Both the position numbers and the translations under genes were made by a program. DNA of 64,000 nt from Echiichthys vipera (lineage: Eukaryota > Chordata > Actinopteri > Perciformes > Trachinidae). A model generated the notes under the pieces. It was not told the origin of the DNA and did no database searches. It was given only the letters and a program-made list of their open reading frames with translations. The DNA lies in contig OY829661.1 in NCBI GenBank assembly GCA_963691815.1, positions 24,306,500 to 24,370,499 of the forward strand, in the 5' to 3' direction. This document shows, one piece after another, positions 16,363-28,889 of this stretch (its first letter is position 1; each line of letters begins with the position of its first letter).

Positions 16363-16590
16363 AGTTCATCTCATCTCATCTTCAACCGCTTATCCGGGGT
16401 CGGGTCGCGGGGGCAGCAGCTTTAGCAGGGGACCCCAAACTTCCCTTTCCCGGGCCACATTAACCAGCTCTAACTGGGGGATCCCGAGGCGTTCCCAGAC
16501 CAGTGTTGAGATATAATCTCTCCACCTAGTCCTGGGTCTTCCCCGAGGCCTCCTCCAAGCTGGACGTGCCTGGGTCAACCGCTGCCACGG
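16363..16590 (-). mobile_element. LINE-type reverse-transcriptase 3' fragment
   Basis: The minus-strand translation contains ARPAWRRPRGRPRTRWRDYI, ERLGIPQLELVNVAREREVW and GPLLKLLPPRPDPG, a peptide that recurs at the C-terminus of fish non-LTR retroelement proteins. The element is short (about 80 residues) and 5'-truncated. The flanking CATCTTCAACCGCTTATCCG is the same motif found in the L2-like tails at 19.2, 55.7 and 62.2 kb. The exact clade is uncertain. Confidence 0.6.
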
Positions 16591-17490
16591 ACCAATATTG
16601 GATTTTAAACTCAGTCGCCATGTGTTGAAACACTCCATCAAGAAAACGGATTCAGAAAAGCCAGGCGTCTTTGAATTCGTGACAACACTAAGTCACATCA
16701 AAACTTCCATCTCCCACCAGAGGAACCTTTGCCCATCATTTGGGGCTCTGTTGGTGTTTCTGCCTGCCGTGCTAAGATACCCACTGACTGTAAACAAGTC
16801 ATTCGTAACGATAAAAAAACAACTTCAGAGAACTCTGCCTAACTAAAATGCAATGGAAACCTCAATACTTACCCACTTCATTGTATTTGCATGGATGTAG
16901 TTATGCTGAGGCCGTGTTTACATGAAATCAGGCGCTGCAGCGATTTGCCACAGGGTTGTGCCGCGGTGTGAGAGTGTCACTTAAATGGCTCATTCGTGTG
17001 ACATTCTGTTGTGTATTTCAACCCCCCAATGTAGCACAAGTATACTTTATATTTCACAATTACTGTTTTCCATCGGAGCGTTTTTATTATCTCAGTATTT
17101 CAAGCTGCATTTGAAGACAGCTTCATTTCACAGCAAGACAAGAAAAGAGACGGAAGGACTCGGTGGTCGTGCTTGTTGCAGGCTGTTACAATCCTGGGTA
17201 AGTGCTTGTTTCCTCTTTTTATATCCTCCATAGTTTTTAAAAACAAAAGGTTGTTTTCTGCCCCGGTCCCATTGCAGCTATAGAGTCACGTGATTGGTCA
17301 CTGACGTCGAGTTACATTTCCAAGAAAATTTGCATCTGTTTTAAATTTTTCGCCACATGATGGCCACAAATGAACTGTCACTCTTTGTCTCCTAAACGTA
17401 ACCATCGTGGCCCACTTCTGATTTTCGTTTCACAGCGTTAAATGGAAGGTCATATTTTTCTTATTTAATTTCAAGTTGGCATACAACTTT

Positions 17491-17740
17491 TAGTTCGATC
17501 CCCGCCTCCCCCGGTCCACATGTCGAAGTGACCTTGGGCAAAACACCGAACCCTGAATCGCTCCCTGTGCTGCGCATGGGTATGTGGATGTGGTGTGAAT
17601 GGTTACATTAGATGGTCTGTAGATGTCCACTGCCATCAGTGTGAATGTCTGTGTGAACGGGTGAATGTGACAAACACTGTAAAAGCGCCTTGAGTAGTCA
17701 GAAGACTAGAAAGGTGCTCTATAAGTACAAGTCCATTTAC
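17491..17740 (+). mobile_element. tRNA-derived SINE, 5' truncated
   Basis: A B-box-like AGTTCGATCCCCGCC sits at the left. It is followed by TGTCGAAGTGACCTTGGGCA, a variable middle, AAAGCGCCTTGAGTAGTC and the tail GTGCTCTATAAGTACAAGTC. This order matches a common teleost SINE. The A-box half of the tRNA head is not recognisable. Confidence 0.65.
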
Positions 17741-17741
17741 C

Positions 17742-17975
17742 ATGATGGTCATTGATGGGGATTTTTGTTTTGATTGTTTTGCATTCTGGGTTGTTTGTAG
17801 TTGGTATGTGTATGTCTTTGGTGGTTTTGTGTCTATTGTCAGTCATTCAGTGTCTTTTTGGGGGTTGTTTTGCAGTTCTGTAGTCATTATGTGTCTCTTT
17901 GTAGTCATTTGTGTGTTTTTGGGGTTATCTAGTATCTGTAATAGTTTTGTGTTTGTTTTTTTCGTTGCCATTTTG
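17742..17975 (+). repeat. Degenerate T/G-rich minisatellite
   Basis: Variants of GTCATTTTGTGTCTCTTTG recur roughly every 20-25 nt. They give a 78-residue hydrophobic open frame that is a by-product of the repeat. Confidence 0.5.
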
Positions 17976-18064
17976 TGAGTCAGGACCCCTGAATCTGTTG
18001 GACCTTTGGGCCTGTGCACAGAGAGCCGTTCAGTAATCCATTCAGGTACAGCTGAAGTGCACCA

Positions 18065-18160
18065 GCCGGCAAGAGGGATAATACATGCAGCTTATATATA
18101 AATATATATCTATATATCTATATACATATGTATATAAACTGTTCATATATATATAATCCT
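18065..18160. repeat. AT-rich (TATA)n-like tract
   Basis: Interrupted TATATA/TATCTA stretches without a clean period. Confidence 0.6.
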
Positions 18161-19118
18161 GCATTACTGAAAGAAAATATTTTTCTGGATGTGATTGTCA
18201 AATAATTCAAATATAAAGTTTAACATTGTTACATTGAGCCCAGTGTGCATGAGAGTTTTTTCTTGGAAAAAATAATTATCCAAGATTTGAAATATGAAGT
18301 ATTCACAACTTTGTAAAAATAATGTTATACTATATAACAAACTGATCAGATTATGAAAGTAAGAGTACATATGGATGGACACTAAATGTACGCATACCAG
18401 GAACAATACATATTTCCACTGAACATGAACTGTAGAAAATAAAACTATGATGGAGAGAAAACGAGTAACAGTTGGATTGATAAAAGAGACATATCCCAGC
18501 TGAGTAATGTAAATGGCAGATGAACTGAAAACACTATCCCATCCACTATGGCTTGCCAAATTCAGTTACAGATTTCAGCTTCAACCTATTGGATCCCTGG
18601 AGCGGTTTTAAAGGGAGTGAGCAGGAAAGCAAACAGTATTAATCCTCAAAAAGTTCAAAATATCTTCCTGTCATAACAAAGGATCGAGCCCTTGTTCTGC
18701 GCAAAGTCTGCAAATAATATTAAGTGCAGATGTGAAGGAAGATGGAGGCATAAACACTGGGCCCTGTCTTTTCTAAATGTTTAAAAGTGAGCCCTAATGC
18801 AGAAGGGCTGTGGGTATTTGCCCAGCTGTTGGATAAATAAGCAGAGAGATTCAAAGGCTGGATAACCTCCGCCAATGCCCATCAAACCAAACAGATGAGA
18901 GAACGTAGTCATCTGCTCCACGCTCATACGGGACAACACTGACTCCAATTAGCCCGCAGTCCCAGATCTGGGTGGAGATCTGGAAAAGAAAGGTGCACAT
19001 TTTACTGAGTGCATTCAAAAGAGAAGTAACATAATTAATATTGTTCTCCTTTTGGTTCTTAATAGGGGTTTTGTGCAAAAACACTTTTTACCCAGGTCAT
19101 GCAGGAACCTCACGACGC
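18161..19118. other. No gene seen
   Basis: Unique AT-rich sequence. A 131-residue minus-strand frame (18,164-18,559) has no recognisable domain. Confidence 0.45.
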
Positions 19119-19196
19119 TTAAAGGGACAGTTCACACCAAAATCAAAAATTCATCTTTTTCTACTGCTCTACAGCTTTGTTTATTTTTTTTAATCT
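19119..19196 (+). mobile_element. MITE end fragment (TTAAAGGGACAGTTCAC)
   Basis: It starts TTAAAGGGACAGTTCACACC, a frequent teleost MITE terminus, and continues AAAATCAAAAATTCATC. It is cut by the retroelement inserted at 19,209. Confidence 0.45.
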
Positions 19197-19208
19197 GGAC
19201 GTGATCAT

Positions 19209-19327
19209 TCATTTATTCATCTTCAAACGCTTGTCCCTGTCGGGGTCGCGGGGGGTTGCTGGAGCCGATCCCAGCTGACATCGGGCGTGGGTACACCCTG
19301 GACAGGACGCCAGTCTATCACAGGGCA
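19209..19327 (-). mobile_element. Short L2-like retroelement tail with 12-bp target-site duplication
   Basis: Reading on the minus strand: GGCGTCCTGTCCAGGGTGTA, CGATGTCAGCTGGGATCGGC and an AGATGAATAAATGA tail, the same order as the element at 61,939-62,198. Both sides carry the perfect direct repeat GGACGTGATCAT (19,197-19,208 and 19,328-19,339). Confidence 0.8.
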
Positions 19328-19380
19328 GGACGTGATCATATTTGTAAAAAATGTTGGATTATTTTTTGCTAAACCCTAAA

Positions 19381-19521
19381 TTGGGAAACTGACAATTTTC
19401 CAACTGGCTAACTCAAGTCAACCGAGGCATTACTGCTGTTGAATGAGTGGGTTGCTCTGGTCGCTGGCGCCGTTTGCAGCAGTGACACGGACCTGGTTGG
19501 AAATTGCCAGTTTCCCTTTAA
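19381..19521. mobile_element. Small MITE with about 24-bp inverted ends
   Basis: The left TTGGGAAACTGACAATTTTC and the right GGTTGGAAATTGCCAGTTTC, followed by CCTTTAA, are imperfect inverse copies about 110 bp apart. The interior has no coding capacity. Confidence 0.5.
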
Positions 19522-22500
19522 GTAACTTTTCAGACCCCCCCCCCCCCTTCCTTTCCAACTCCACTATGTTAACAACACTCTCTTGCGTCATATAATGCAA
19601 GGCTTTCTAACTCTCCGTGTAGTTAGATCACTTAATTAAAGCGGATCAGCTGTTTTCTTTTCCAACACTGATGTCACATTGATACAATTCAGCTCACCGC
19701 ATCAGGGCCCACTGTGATAACACGCTCTCTCTGACCGGCTGTGTTTTAAATGATGAGTAACTGCAACCTCACTCACGTTCGGAGCAGAAAAAAGGCTTTG
19801 ATGTGCACGAATAATTGCCAACAGGATCCCCATGGAAACATATAGGACATCTTTCAAGAGGTTGGAGAAATGTTTTCACTACTGTTGAGCTCACTGGCGC
19901 TCTTCTCGTACTAGATTGGAGGGGACGGAGTGCACAGAGCAGTAATTAAAGAAAGGTGGAAGAAGTGAGCTGACATTCATCAGGACTGAGGGGGGAAAGC
20001 TGATGCGGAGCTCCGCGCCAAACCAATGGTCTAATTCTTCATCTCTAAGTTAATTTCTTGGCCTTTCCTCCCTCTGAAGTTTGTTTTGCCACGGTACGGC
20101 CAATTTTTAAAACCCAATCTCATACTTCCACATTTAATCCTCGCTATTGATTGTACAAATACAATTTTCAAAGTTATTATGTAATTAAATGGATGTTTTG
20201 CTGCTGGAAACTTCAAAGGGCCGGCAGTTTTTGAACACATTGCTAACCACTGATGTAATAATTTCCCTGGGATATTTAAAATAAACACATTAGGCCTGAA
20301 AGAATTCAAAACTTGTCTCGGACTATAATGCCTGGCCTTTTGATTGGCATGAGGCGTGGAATGCCACTTTTCAGTGGAAGCCAATGGCCGCCTTTTACAG
20401 CCCGCGTTTCCAAGCTCCCATGCAGTGTAAATTATAGGATAATAGGGTGCAGGCGATTGCAGACTCTGTTTATTCAATCCATTTCTTCACACAAGTTCCC
20501 ATTGCCTTTTTTCCTCCTCTCTGCCGTGTGTGTGGTGGTCCTCTGATCCTGCTGACCCTCGCCATGTGTTTTCACTTTCGGCTCTGATCTCAGCTCTGCG
20601 ACCAGCGGGGAACCAAATACAAATTGAACAGTAACCATTCACAGGCCACTCTTTTTCATACACTGTTAAACCTGCTTTGTCTTCCCCAGGAGGAGCTTAG
20701 AGGATAGATGTCCCCGGTTTGGTCACGGGCCACGGGCCTGTTTCCCTTGCAGCCATGAGGTCTTGCAGTAGACATCCAACAACAATGCGGTTTGCTACAC
20801 TTCATAGCACATTTGACATCTTTTAAATCACATTATTACCCTGAAAGGATCAACAGGCCGCAAAACACAAAAATGAAAACCTTTAAATGTGCATCGACAT
20901 CTCTCATTCCTCCTGAATGACGAGCCGAGGCCCCAGAGAAAATACTACAGAGAGGAACAAATCGCCAGTGTTTGGGTGGTGTGCTTTTTATTATTTCAGT
21001 TAAGGTGAAGTTTTCATTAGTCCCATAAGCCCCCCCCCCTTTTGAAAGCGAGCCCTTTTTCTGTGAAACTCGCTGGACAGCAGCCGCTGTGGCAGGGTAT
21101 GTTTGTTCAGCTTTTATTGGGAGATGTGGTTTGAAGAAGTTAAAAAGAACCCTTTTGTTGTTCTTGGGGTTCATATTTTCTCTGGAGTTGCTCCACGTGC
21201 AGTGTTTATTCCCCCGACTGAAAATGAAAAAGGGTAAAACCTGAATGTAATAACTCACCTAAAGTGAAGACAAACTCTCAGAAGACTCCGTGGATAATCT
21301 CTCAGATAAGATATAAATCAAGCGGGGCGAAAAACCATGAGCTCCAGGCTTTTATTGAAGACGATTGCCAGAAAATGTGTTTAGACAGTTTAACTTCATG
21401 CTTTAAATGCCCTGCTTAGACTTTGCGAACAATTTAGTGACCTATAATGGAAGCCAAGACTTACACCAAAGCCATGATGTTAGATCAAATGATACGGTAC
21501 CGATAACATCTACAGGCTATTGCAGGGATATCAAACGTGGACATACTGATCGGCTTCAACCGTGTGCACTGAACATCCTTACATATGGGTTTGTAATGTG
21601 ATTTTCAATCTTTTCTTGGGCAGGATTCTCCCTCGGAGCCTCTTTATTAGAGTCAAAACACATTCATCACCTGTTTCACATTAAAGTTTCACGCATGCAG
21701 CCCCAACTCCTTGTATCTTGTAAACTCTGCTTCGTTTACTTAGCCTGGCTTTCATTGTGGCCATTTTGCACGGTTTACCTTTGTTTAGTTTATTAACCCA
21801 GGGGGTTACTTAACCTAAACATCGCAGCTGAATGCTTCAGCTTTGGGTTTCAATATCTTTTTTAACACTGTTGACAGTGACAGCAGGCGACGATGATGGG
21901 GTTTATGGTTCACGCTGACAAATGGGAATGTGATTGGTGGATGACATATTGAAGAGTCTTAAAATGGTCAATTTATTTCAAATCAAGCGGAATCGTTTTT
22001 AACGAATTTGACACCAGAGGTATTTTGGATTTTATTCTTTTTAACCTGTTTGATTTGACCTTTAATGTGAAATACCTTGGATATAATTTGACTTATTAAA
22101 ATGGGCTTAAGTGAAAGAATCAGAACATCAACAGGACTCAAAACTAATATTTAAAAGTAATTGGCAGGTTGGTAACCAGGTGTCAGCTGTTGGTTGTCAT
22201 CACCTTATATTTCGAGTAATTAATTAATCGTATTACATTTTAAAAAAAATGTGTTTCCACAGTCAGAAGACTAAATGTGTCTCACGGTTGTCTCTAAAAC
22301 AATATTAAAATATCACTAACAAATATTAAAATTGTATTTATTTTAGTATTAGTTTTGCCACTAATGGCAGCCAAGGGCCAAGAATTGGTTGCATCTTTCT
22401 TAATGGTTGCAAATGGCAAGCTGGCATCTGTTACTGTCGAGCCCTGCCCAATAATCTCCTTTAACTTGGAGATAAAAACTTCTCTTGTCTCAAGACTGAC

Positions 22501-22570
22501 AAAAGTTATATCTCCCATCTCACTCCCAGGCTGCACCAGTTTCCACAGCACATGTCTGAAACTCCCAGAG
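19522..22570. other. Long repeat-free block, candidate regulatory sequence
   Basis: About 3 kb free of recognisable transposons and microsatellites. The subregion 20,030-20,480 has AT-rich homeodomain-like cores (GTAATTAAATGG) next to CCATTGGC/GGCCGCC-type GC islands. A 148-residue minus frame covers it but has no coding signature. Conservation cannot be judged from one genome. Confidence 0.3.
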
Positions 22571-24153
22571 GACGTTTCTTAAACAAATAAAGGCTCAGAG
22601 CAGCATTAGAGAGTGGAAGCATAAAAAAAAACCTGCTCTGAAAGTCGGGTGAGACTGTCCTCATTTGCTAAACCAAAAATATCCCCAGTTTAAGGACCAA
22701 CTCCACGGCTGATGGCTGGCGCTCGGTTCCCATGCTCCAGCATTGTGTCTCTTCCAGCTGCAGCCAGGGAAAATGGGGGAGGCATACTCACGGGTGGTCC
22801 GCCCCACATGGTCCCACACTCTGCGGTTTGCGCCCTACATCTGATAGCAGTGGCTCTCAGCTGGGGTGCGCGCAACTCACATTCTCCGTGTGCCATTTTA
22901 CTGCAACGATCTCGAAACTCCAGGAGGAGGCTGGAACTGTTTACCGTGCAATATCTTCATCAGAGCGGCACACTGCACAGCTGGCTCCCCATACACCGGC
23001 ACTAACTTTCCTTCACCAAAGGGTGTTGTAAAATTCTTTCTATGAGTGAAGGACTTTTACCATTATTCAGATAGATAATGGTTCTTGGTGGTTATAACTT
23101 TTATCTTTTTATCCACTTACGCCTGCATGCTGCCTTTCAAATAATACTTTTATTAATCGACACTTTTATCTACTTTTGTCATGCTCAGTTGAGTGAGCAT
23201 TAACTACTTGTGCTGCACCATAACCATTACTCTGCGCACATTTGGCTTAAAGAGACTCTCACACGCCCTTGCTACGGGGGTAAAATCGATCATTTCTCAG
23301 CCAGAAGGTTTTGCAATGTTCACACAAATCACGCTGAAATTTCAATCGTGAACGCCCCACAGTCTAGTTAGTAAGTGAGGGGGCTGTTAGATCATTTATG
23401 CTGAAGTGGATTTCTTCCTCAAGCCCACAAATACCACATTTTATTGACTTTCATACGCTGGCAATCTGATCTGAAGTACAGGAGCACAATTAGCTTCATA
23501 ATAACATTTTATGGAAATAATCGATATGGAGCAGAGTCGGTTGGGGCTTCGAGTGTGGTCCTCTGTGCACTACAGACAGTTATGGGTCTCTACAGAGTTC
23601 CCATGAGCAGAGCAGCCAACATGCTGCAATCATCTTTTAACCCAACCACACACATGTGAAGATGGATGTCACAAATTTTCTGTTATATAAAGCTGCTTAT
23701 GACGGTTACAAAGGTGGCCTCTTGTCCTCAGCAGGCAATATGAAAAATTGCAACTGTGTGTTGTTGCAGGTCAGCCAGACCCCTTTCCCCTTTGGTTCTG
23801 GTAAAACACTGATAACCTCTTTTTTTTTTTTTGTCCATACATTTTAATGATCCACAGTTTGGATCCGATATTGTGTATTTTTTGATGTTACTTTTTTATA
23901 TTTAATTCAAAGTGTATCTTCTAATTTTGTGCGTTGGTTTGTTATATAACAGGTTTAAATATGTTATTGAGTGTGTGGTGTGTATTCGGTTAAATCCAGG
24001 TCAACTTCCCATCAAAGTGGGTGCCTAAAAACTCAGACTGATATTCTCTCATGGGAGAATATGATCTATAGCTGTGCTGAAGGGGCTGCAATGCAAAACA
24101 ATTGAGAAAATCCAGATGCAACTGTAATTTGGCCAAGTGCTTTCCCATTGAGT

Positions 24154-24155
<2 letters not shown>
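22571..24155. other. No gene seen
   Basis: Mixed unique sequence. The open frames on both strands at 22,690-23,031 overlap in several frames and lack a family match. Confidence 0.4.

Positions 24156-24243
<88 letters not shown>
24156..24243. repeat. (TG)n microsatellite
   Basis: Perfect 88-bp TG tract. Confidence 0.99.
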
Positions 24244-24244
<1 letters not shown>

Positions 24245-26324
24245 CAGCAATAAGCTCCAGAAGTGATAAGTGATATCATTTCTTCTGTACTGCGACAATA
24301 ATGTAAAGGAAGATGTGAAGTTTGAAAAATCTCGCGATTGAGGCTATGGACAGCTTATGGACTTGGACGCCATTGCGTGTAACCAGAACGGATCCTGGGC
24401 CTACAATAGCACTGACCATTACATCAGCCATACTATCAAATCAGCATTTCAGTTCTTTATATCCCAAATCATAATGCCAATGTCGACGGGAGCTTTCACA
24501 ACAACTTGTACCAACTTGATCCCTACGGAAGCGCCAGCTGTTGTGCAAAAACGTCAAGCGGAACCATCCAGAATCCAGTTAACAAACGGAAACAAGAGAC
24601 ATGTGTTGTCAAGCAACAAAACGGGGCTACATGTCTCCCTATGAGGACATGATTCAGTATGTCTCAATACTACATAGCAGGTTAAATGCCAAAAATACAA
24701 GGATGTACTACTGCATCCGGTCACATTTTGCAGTATGCAAGCCGGCGTCCTTTGTCCTTTTCTGGCTATCCTGACCCACATGCCTCTCTGCGGTGGAAGC
24801 TACGGCACATTGACTGAGCCAGCGAGAGAGCATGGACAGGTAACAACTCTTTGACTACAGACTGCGACGGATATATAAGCAAAAGGGTCAAAGTTCAAGG
24901 TGCAATATTATGATGAAGTAGTATGACCCGATGCTGCATGCACACACGTACAGTATGTCCTTTGCAAGCGCAGCTGCAGTACAAACTAAAAGGTAAAAAG
25001 TATGTGGTTATAAATGGAGCGTAATTGTAAAGAGTTGCAGTACAAAACAATATAAAATGAATAAGTATAATGTTTAGTGTCATAGGGATTTGAATTGTTC
25101 AGTAGAGTCTGGTCAGAAAAACAAAATACAAAGTTCTTAATACTTTGACCAAAGTCTGTCACTATTTTAAACAGAATAAACCTTGTAGTTCAATTAGGAG
25201 TGCATTATAAAGCATGTAATTATTGTTTCACATAATAACAGAGTCTAAATCTCAAACAGTCTGAAATAAATCAGGGGATTTTATTAATGGTTATCATGTT
25301 TGTAAACACTTATTTCCTCTCCCTCCTACAGCTTCATCCTGACTAACTTTAAACACATCACTACAGAGAAAACCATAATTAAAAGGAGCATGATACAAGG
25401 GCTTCTTACATGATTAAATAATAAAGCAGCAGCGAAAGAAGGCCCCACACTCGCTGACAGCCTAATAAATATCTTCAACCATGAAAGATGAACTGTTGGC
25501 ATTGTTCGTGGCAGATTTCCACATAAACAATACTGCCTGGATTCAATTTCACTGCCTCCACTTCAGTCAACTCATCAATAAAATACTCCATAGACATGAA
25601 TATTTGTCAAAGTTTGGCTCCAAAATGACACCTTGAAAGAATGTCACCTTTTCTTTTTTATCTTTTAAAAGAACAGTGAGACGCTGAAGTGTTTGTTTGA
25701 CAATGTGTTAAAACTTAACAGACCGTCTCTTACATCTGACAATGATCAACGTTTTTTTTTTTTCTTCCCAAAATTGGTATTCAGCATTTGGGAATATAGC
25801 TCTTCATATCCTTGTGTAGTCTGGACACCATGAGAACTCTGAAGAGTATCGGTTTCCTTTGTATTCTTCAAGTCTTATCATACTTGAACTCTTAGCAGTG
25901 ATTTCTGCGACAGGCTAAAAGGTGAATCCTAAGATGTTGCAGCTGATGCAGCTTTTGGAAAGGAGAGTGGCAACTAGCTGCTCTTTCATCCTGAAAGATT
26001 TCCGCACTTATCACTTAAATCTGTGCGCAGTCTTTAATTTACTGGCAGAAGCACAAAAGATCTTCACATGTGGGTTCAGAGTATGTGGGTTTATGACATG
26101 ATCGGAGTCTATCGCAGTGCGCGTTCACCTCGTGAACTCTTGATTTCCAAGACACAATTTCCTTTTTTTTCTTTAATTTTGAAAAAGGGTCACACTGTAT
26201 AGCAATATCATGTGTAACATACTCTGTGACTGCTCCAAAATATCATCTAACTTAAATGGAAGGAGTCTTTCTATGCCTGTCTGTCCTTTGATTTTTTTTC
26301 GACAACCGTTCATCCGCTCAACTT
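24244..26324. other. No gene seen; possible transposon remnant at 24.65-24.96 kb
   Basis: CAGTATGTCTCAATACTACA and GTACTACTGCATCCGGTCAC followed by TTTTGCAGTATGCAAGCCGG resemble a DNA-transposon remnant, but no terminal repeat could be fixed. The rest is AT-rich unique sequence. Confidence 0.35.
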
Positions 26325-26400
26325 CACGCTTGGCGGTTGTATTGCTGAGGAGCCAAGGAAGTGTACTGTTGAGTACAAGCTCTTCAAATGCACCGGACAT
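26300..26400 (+). repeat. Interspersed repeat family 6, copy 1
   Basis: TATTGCTGAGGAGCCAAGGA and AGTGTACTGTTGAGTACAAG align with TATTGCTCAGGACCCATATA and AGTGCAGTGTCGAGTGTGAA of the copy 295 bp downstream. Diverged, non-coding. Confidence 0.5.
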
Positions 26401-26609
26401 ATTTATTATTAGTGCATTATACACACTGTGTAGTGTATTAAGAGGGTATACCCTATTTAACTGTTACATCACTGAACGGTATGCTGGGTACAGCTCACTT
26501 TGCATTTCTTACTACATTACATTCAAGAAAAGATGAATAAAGAGAGACTGAGGAGTTAAATTGTAGCGAACTAAGGCTATCAAGCATCAGCAATGTAAAT
26601 TTCAGGATA

Positions 26610-26735
26610 TACATGTACTATGCCATGGCAGGTGTATTGCTCAGGACCCATATAAGTGCAGTGTCGAGTGTGAAGCTGTTTGGATGAGCAGTTCTTGAGA
26701 AAGCTGCAAGCAACAATAACAGAGGCAAAGCAATC
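26610..26735 (+). repeat. Interspersed repeat family 6, copy 2
   Basis: Same family and orientation as the segment at 26,300-26,400. It extends further downstream (GATGAGCAGTTCTTGAGAAA GCTGCAAGCAAC). Confidence 0.5.
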
Positions 26736-26904
26736 GGCTCATCCCCAAAAGGCACATACTGAAAGGGTGCAGCTGTAGTTGCATACAATGAGTGAAAACA
26801 CAAGATTGCTTAACTGTTATTTTTACTGTGATTGTGTGATGATGATGATTGTGCTGAAACGAAGCAGCGACATCATTAACTGATTTGGAAAGATAATTGT
26901 AGTT

Positions 26905-27440
26905 AACTAAAGTCTGCAGCCGTGCCAGTGGCTCTCTGAAGCTACTTGGTCACAGGTATGATGTTTACCATGTCAACAATCTTAGATCCAAGTGTTACCA
27001 TGCTAACATGTTCTAATAAGCACTAAACACAGAGTACAGCTCAAGAGGGAACGCAAGTTTCTCAGGTATTTAATCAGAAGGGGGAAATGAATGTAAAATT
27101 TCATGACAATTCATCCAATAGCTGATGAGACATTTCACTCAAAACCACAAATGATGAATCCTGAAGGATCCTCATGGTGGCACAAAAAGTCAGGGACTCA
27201 TGTTGTTAAGATTCCTTGTCTGGGAGCCATAAATGGCAGTCTAGTAGATGAGGAGATATTTCACTGAATAAGTGACAATGATTTTGAGCTGCTGGTTGCA
27301 CTAGAGAATCAGTCTGGGGATCATCAGACTCGTTAGGATTCATCCTCTGGGGATCACAAATTTCTTTTAAAGAAAATCCATCTCATAGTTGTTGAGGTAT
27401 TGGATTCTGACCAAATCATCTGATAGATCGATGGGGGCAA
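26905..27440 (+). repeat. Interspersed repeat family 4, copy 2
   Basis: Opposite orientation to 12,850-13,340. It contains TTACCATGCTAACATGTTCT, AGCACTAAACACAGAGTACA, AAATTTCATGACAATTCATC and GAGACATTTCACTCAAAACC. Confidence 0.6.
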
Positions 27441-28889
27441 GAAGGGCCAAAAAGTAACAAAAATAAACTCTAAAAAATGGAAAAAAAACAATTAATGTCT
27501 GTAATATCTGCTGTGTCTATGTGTATCTAAGCATGCATCATGTGCATGTATATTTATGCACATGTGCACGTGTGCATGTGTGTGAGGTGGTTGGGTGAGT
27601 TGTCCGTTTTAATGTTTTGTCAGGGAGGGCTTTGTTTTGGGGTGTGTGTGGGGCGCGAGTGTTTGATTTCAAAGCAAGGCAAAATGAAACCTTGAACTCG
27701 GAAAAAGCTGACAAAACATAGCGATCCCAGGTGGTTAATGGGCCGGGAGAAATGACCAGTTGACCAGCGTCATAGACGGCCCCATTCTGATGTGCCCTCT
27801 CCGCCAGCCGACCCCCATCTGCTAGATATTACACATATAGAAACTTCTGTTTGTCCAACATATGCAACAGGTGGGTGGTCTTCGGCACAGGGCCCGTCGT
27901 GTCCCTGAATGACACCTTCTCTTGCGTTCTCTTGCTTACCATCACAACACTTTTACAGATAGGAGGCCGCCAGTGTGGCAAGTATGCACGTCAGACAGGC
28001 GATGACAACCTGCTCATTACTGCACGATGCCACTTTGATGCCAGTTGCTGGAAGGTCTCCTTTCAAGCTACCACTGCAACTCTTTAATCAGCCTGTCTTG
28101 CCCACATGCCTCAGGAAGACACAAAAAGAAGAGCACGTCTGATTAAGAAAGAAAGCTACGCTCAGGGAGCTAACGTGAGAAAGTTCCAGGTGTCAGGGGT
28201 GAGAGGTTGAAGGTCCCGGTAGTGTGGGTGGTTCTGATGAAGCCCTGTTAGCAGTTAATGAGGGCTGAACAGACACACTGATCACCCCTTGTAATTTGCG
28301 GGGGGCTAATCGCTGAATATTCCCTTTGACAAGAGAGATTACAAGCAGAGCCCTAGGCTGGACAATGGAGATTTGCCATGTAATGTCTCCACTATAGACT
28401 CCGAACACAAAAAAAAGGGTGGATCAGACCGTAGGAGAGAGGAATTAGAGGAGGGGAAAGCAGGGGGGGTGGATGTGACACCAGCCAAGAGGTACCACCT
28501 TTGGGACAATGTGGAGATGGGGTGGGGGTTGTGGGGAAGTTGGGGGTGGGGCAGGGAGGCATAGCAGCACAAAGCTCAACATCACATGGGTCAGCACTGC
28601 ACCATGTGTGCGGGGTATTGTTCGACTGAAATGAGATAAGAATACTTTTGTTTCATTCTTTAAAAGCAGCTATAATTAATCATTTGATATTACCAATGGA
28701 TCACATGAATACTATTATCATCACCCAACTCTGCAGCCCTCAGCTTTGTCATTACCCCCTTGATGTCACTCGTCAATGGACTCGGCAGCCCTGCGCTCCT
28801 ACTGTGTTTCAATACAATGGGCGTTTTAAACATGATGAACATGTGGTTCATGTTGTGATTTCAAATAAAAGTACGTGGTAAGGTTTATG
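27441..28889. other. No gene seen
   Basis: Unique sequence with a short TG/CA-alternating stretch near 27,550-27,590 and G-rich segments near 28,450-28,560. Confidence 0.4.

Noticed and set aside
17742..17978. Membrane-protein-like 78-codon frame
   Set aside because: Generated by a T/G-rich minisatellite.
18164..18559. 131-codon hydrophobic minus-strand frame
   Set aside because: It lies in AT-rich sequence, has no family motif and no neighbouring exon; explained by composition.
20031..20477. 148-codon minus-strand frame
   Set aside because: Codon content looks random, there is no domain, and no splice-compatible neighbours.
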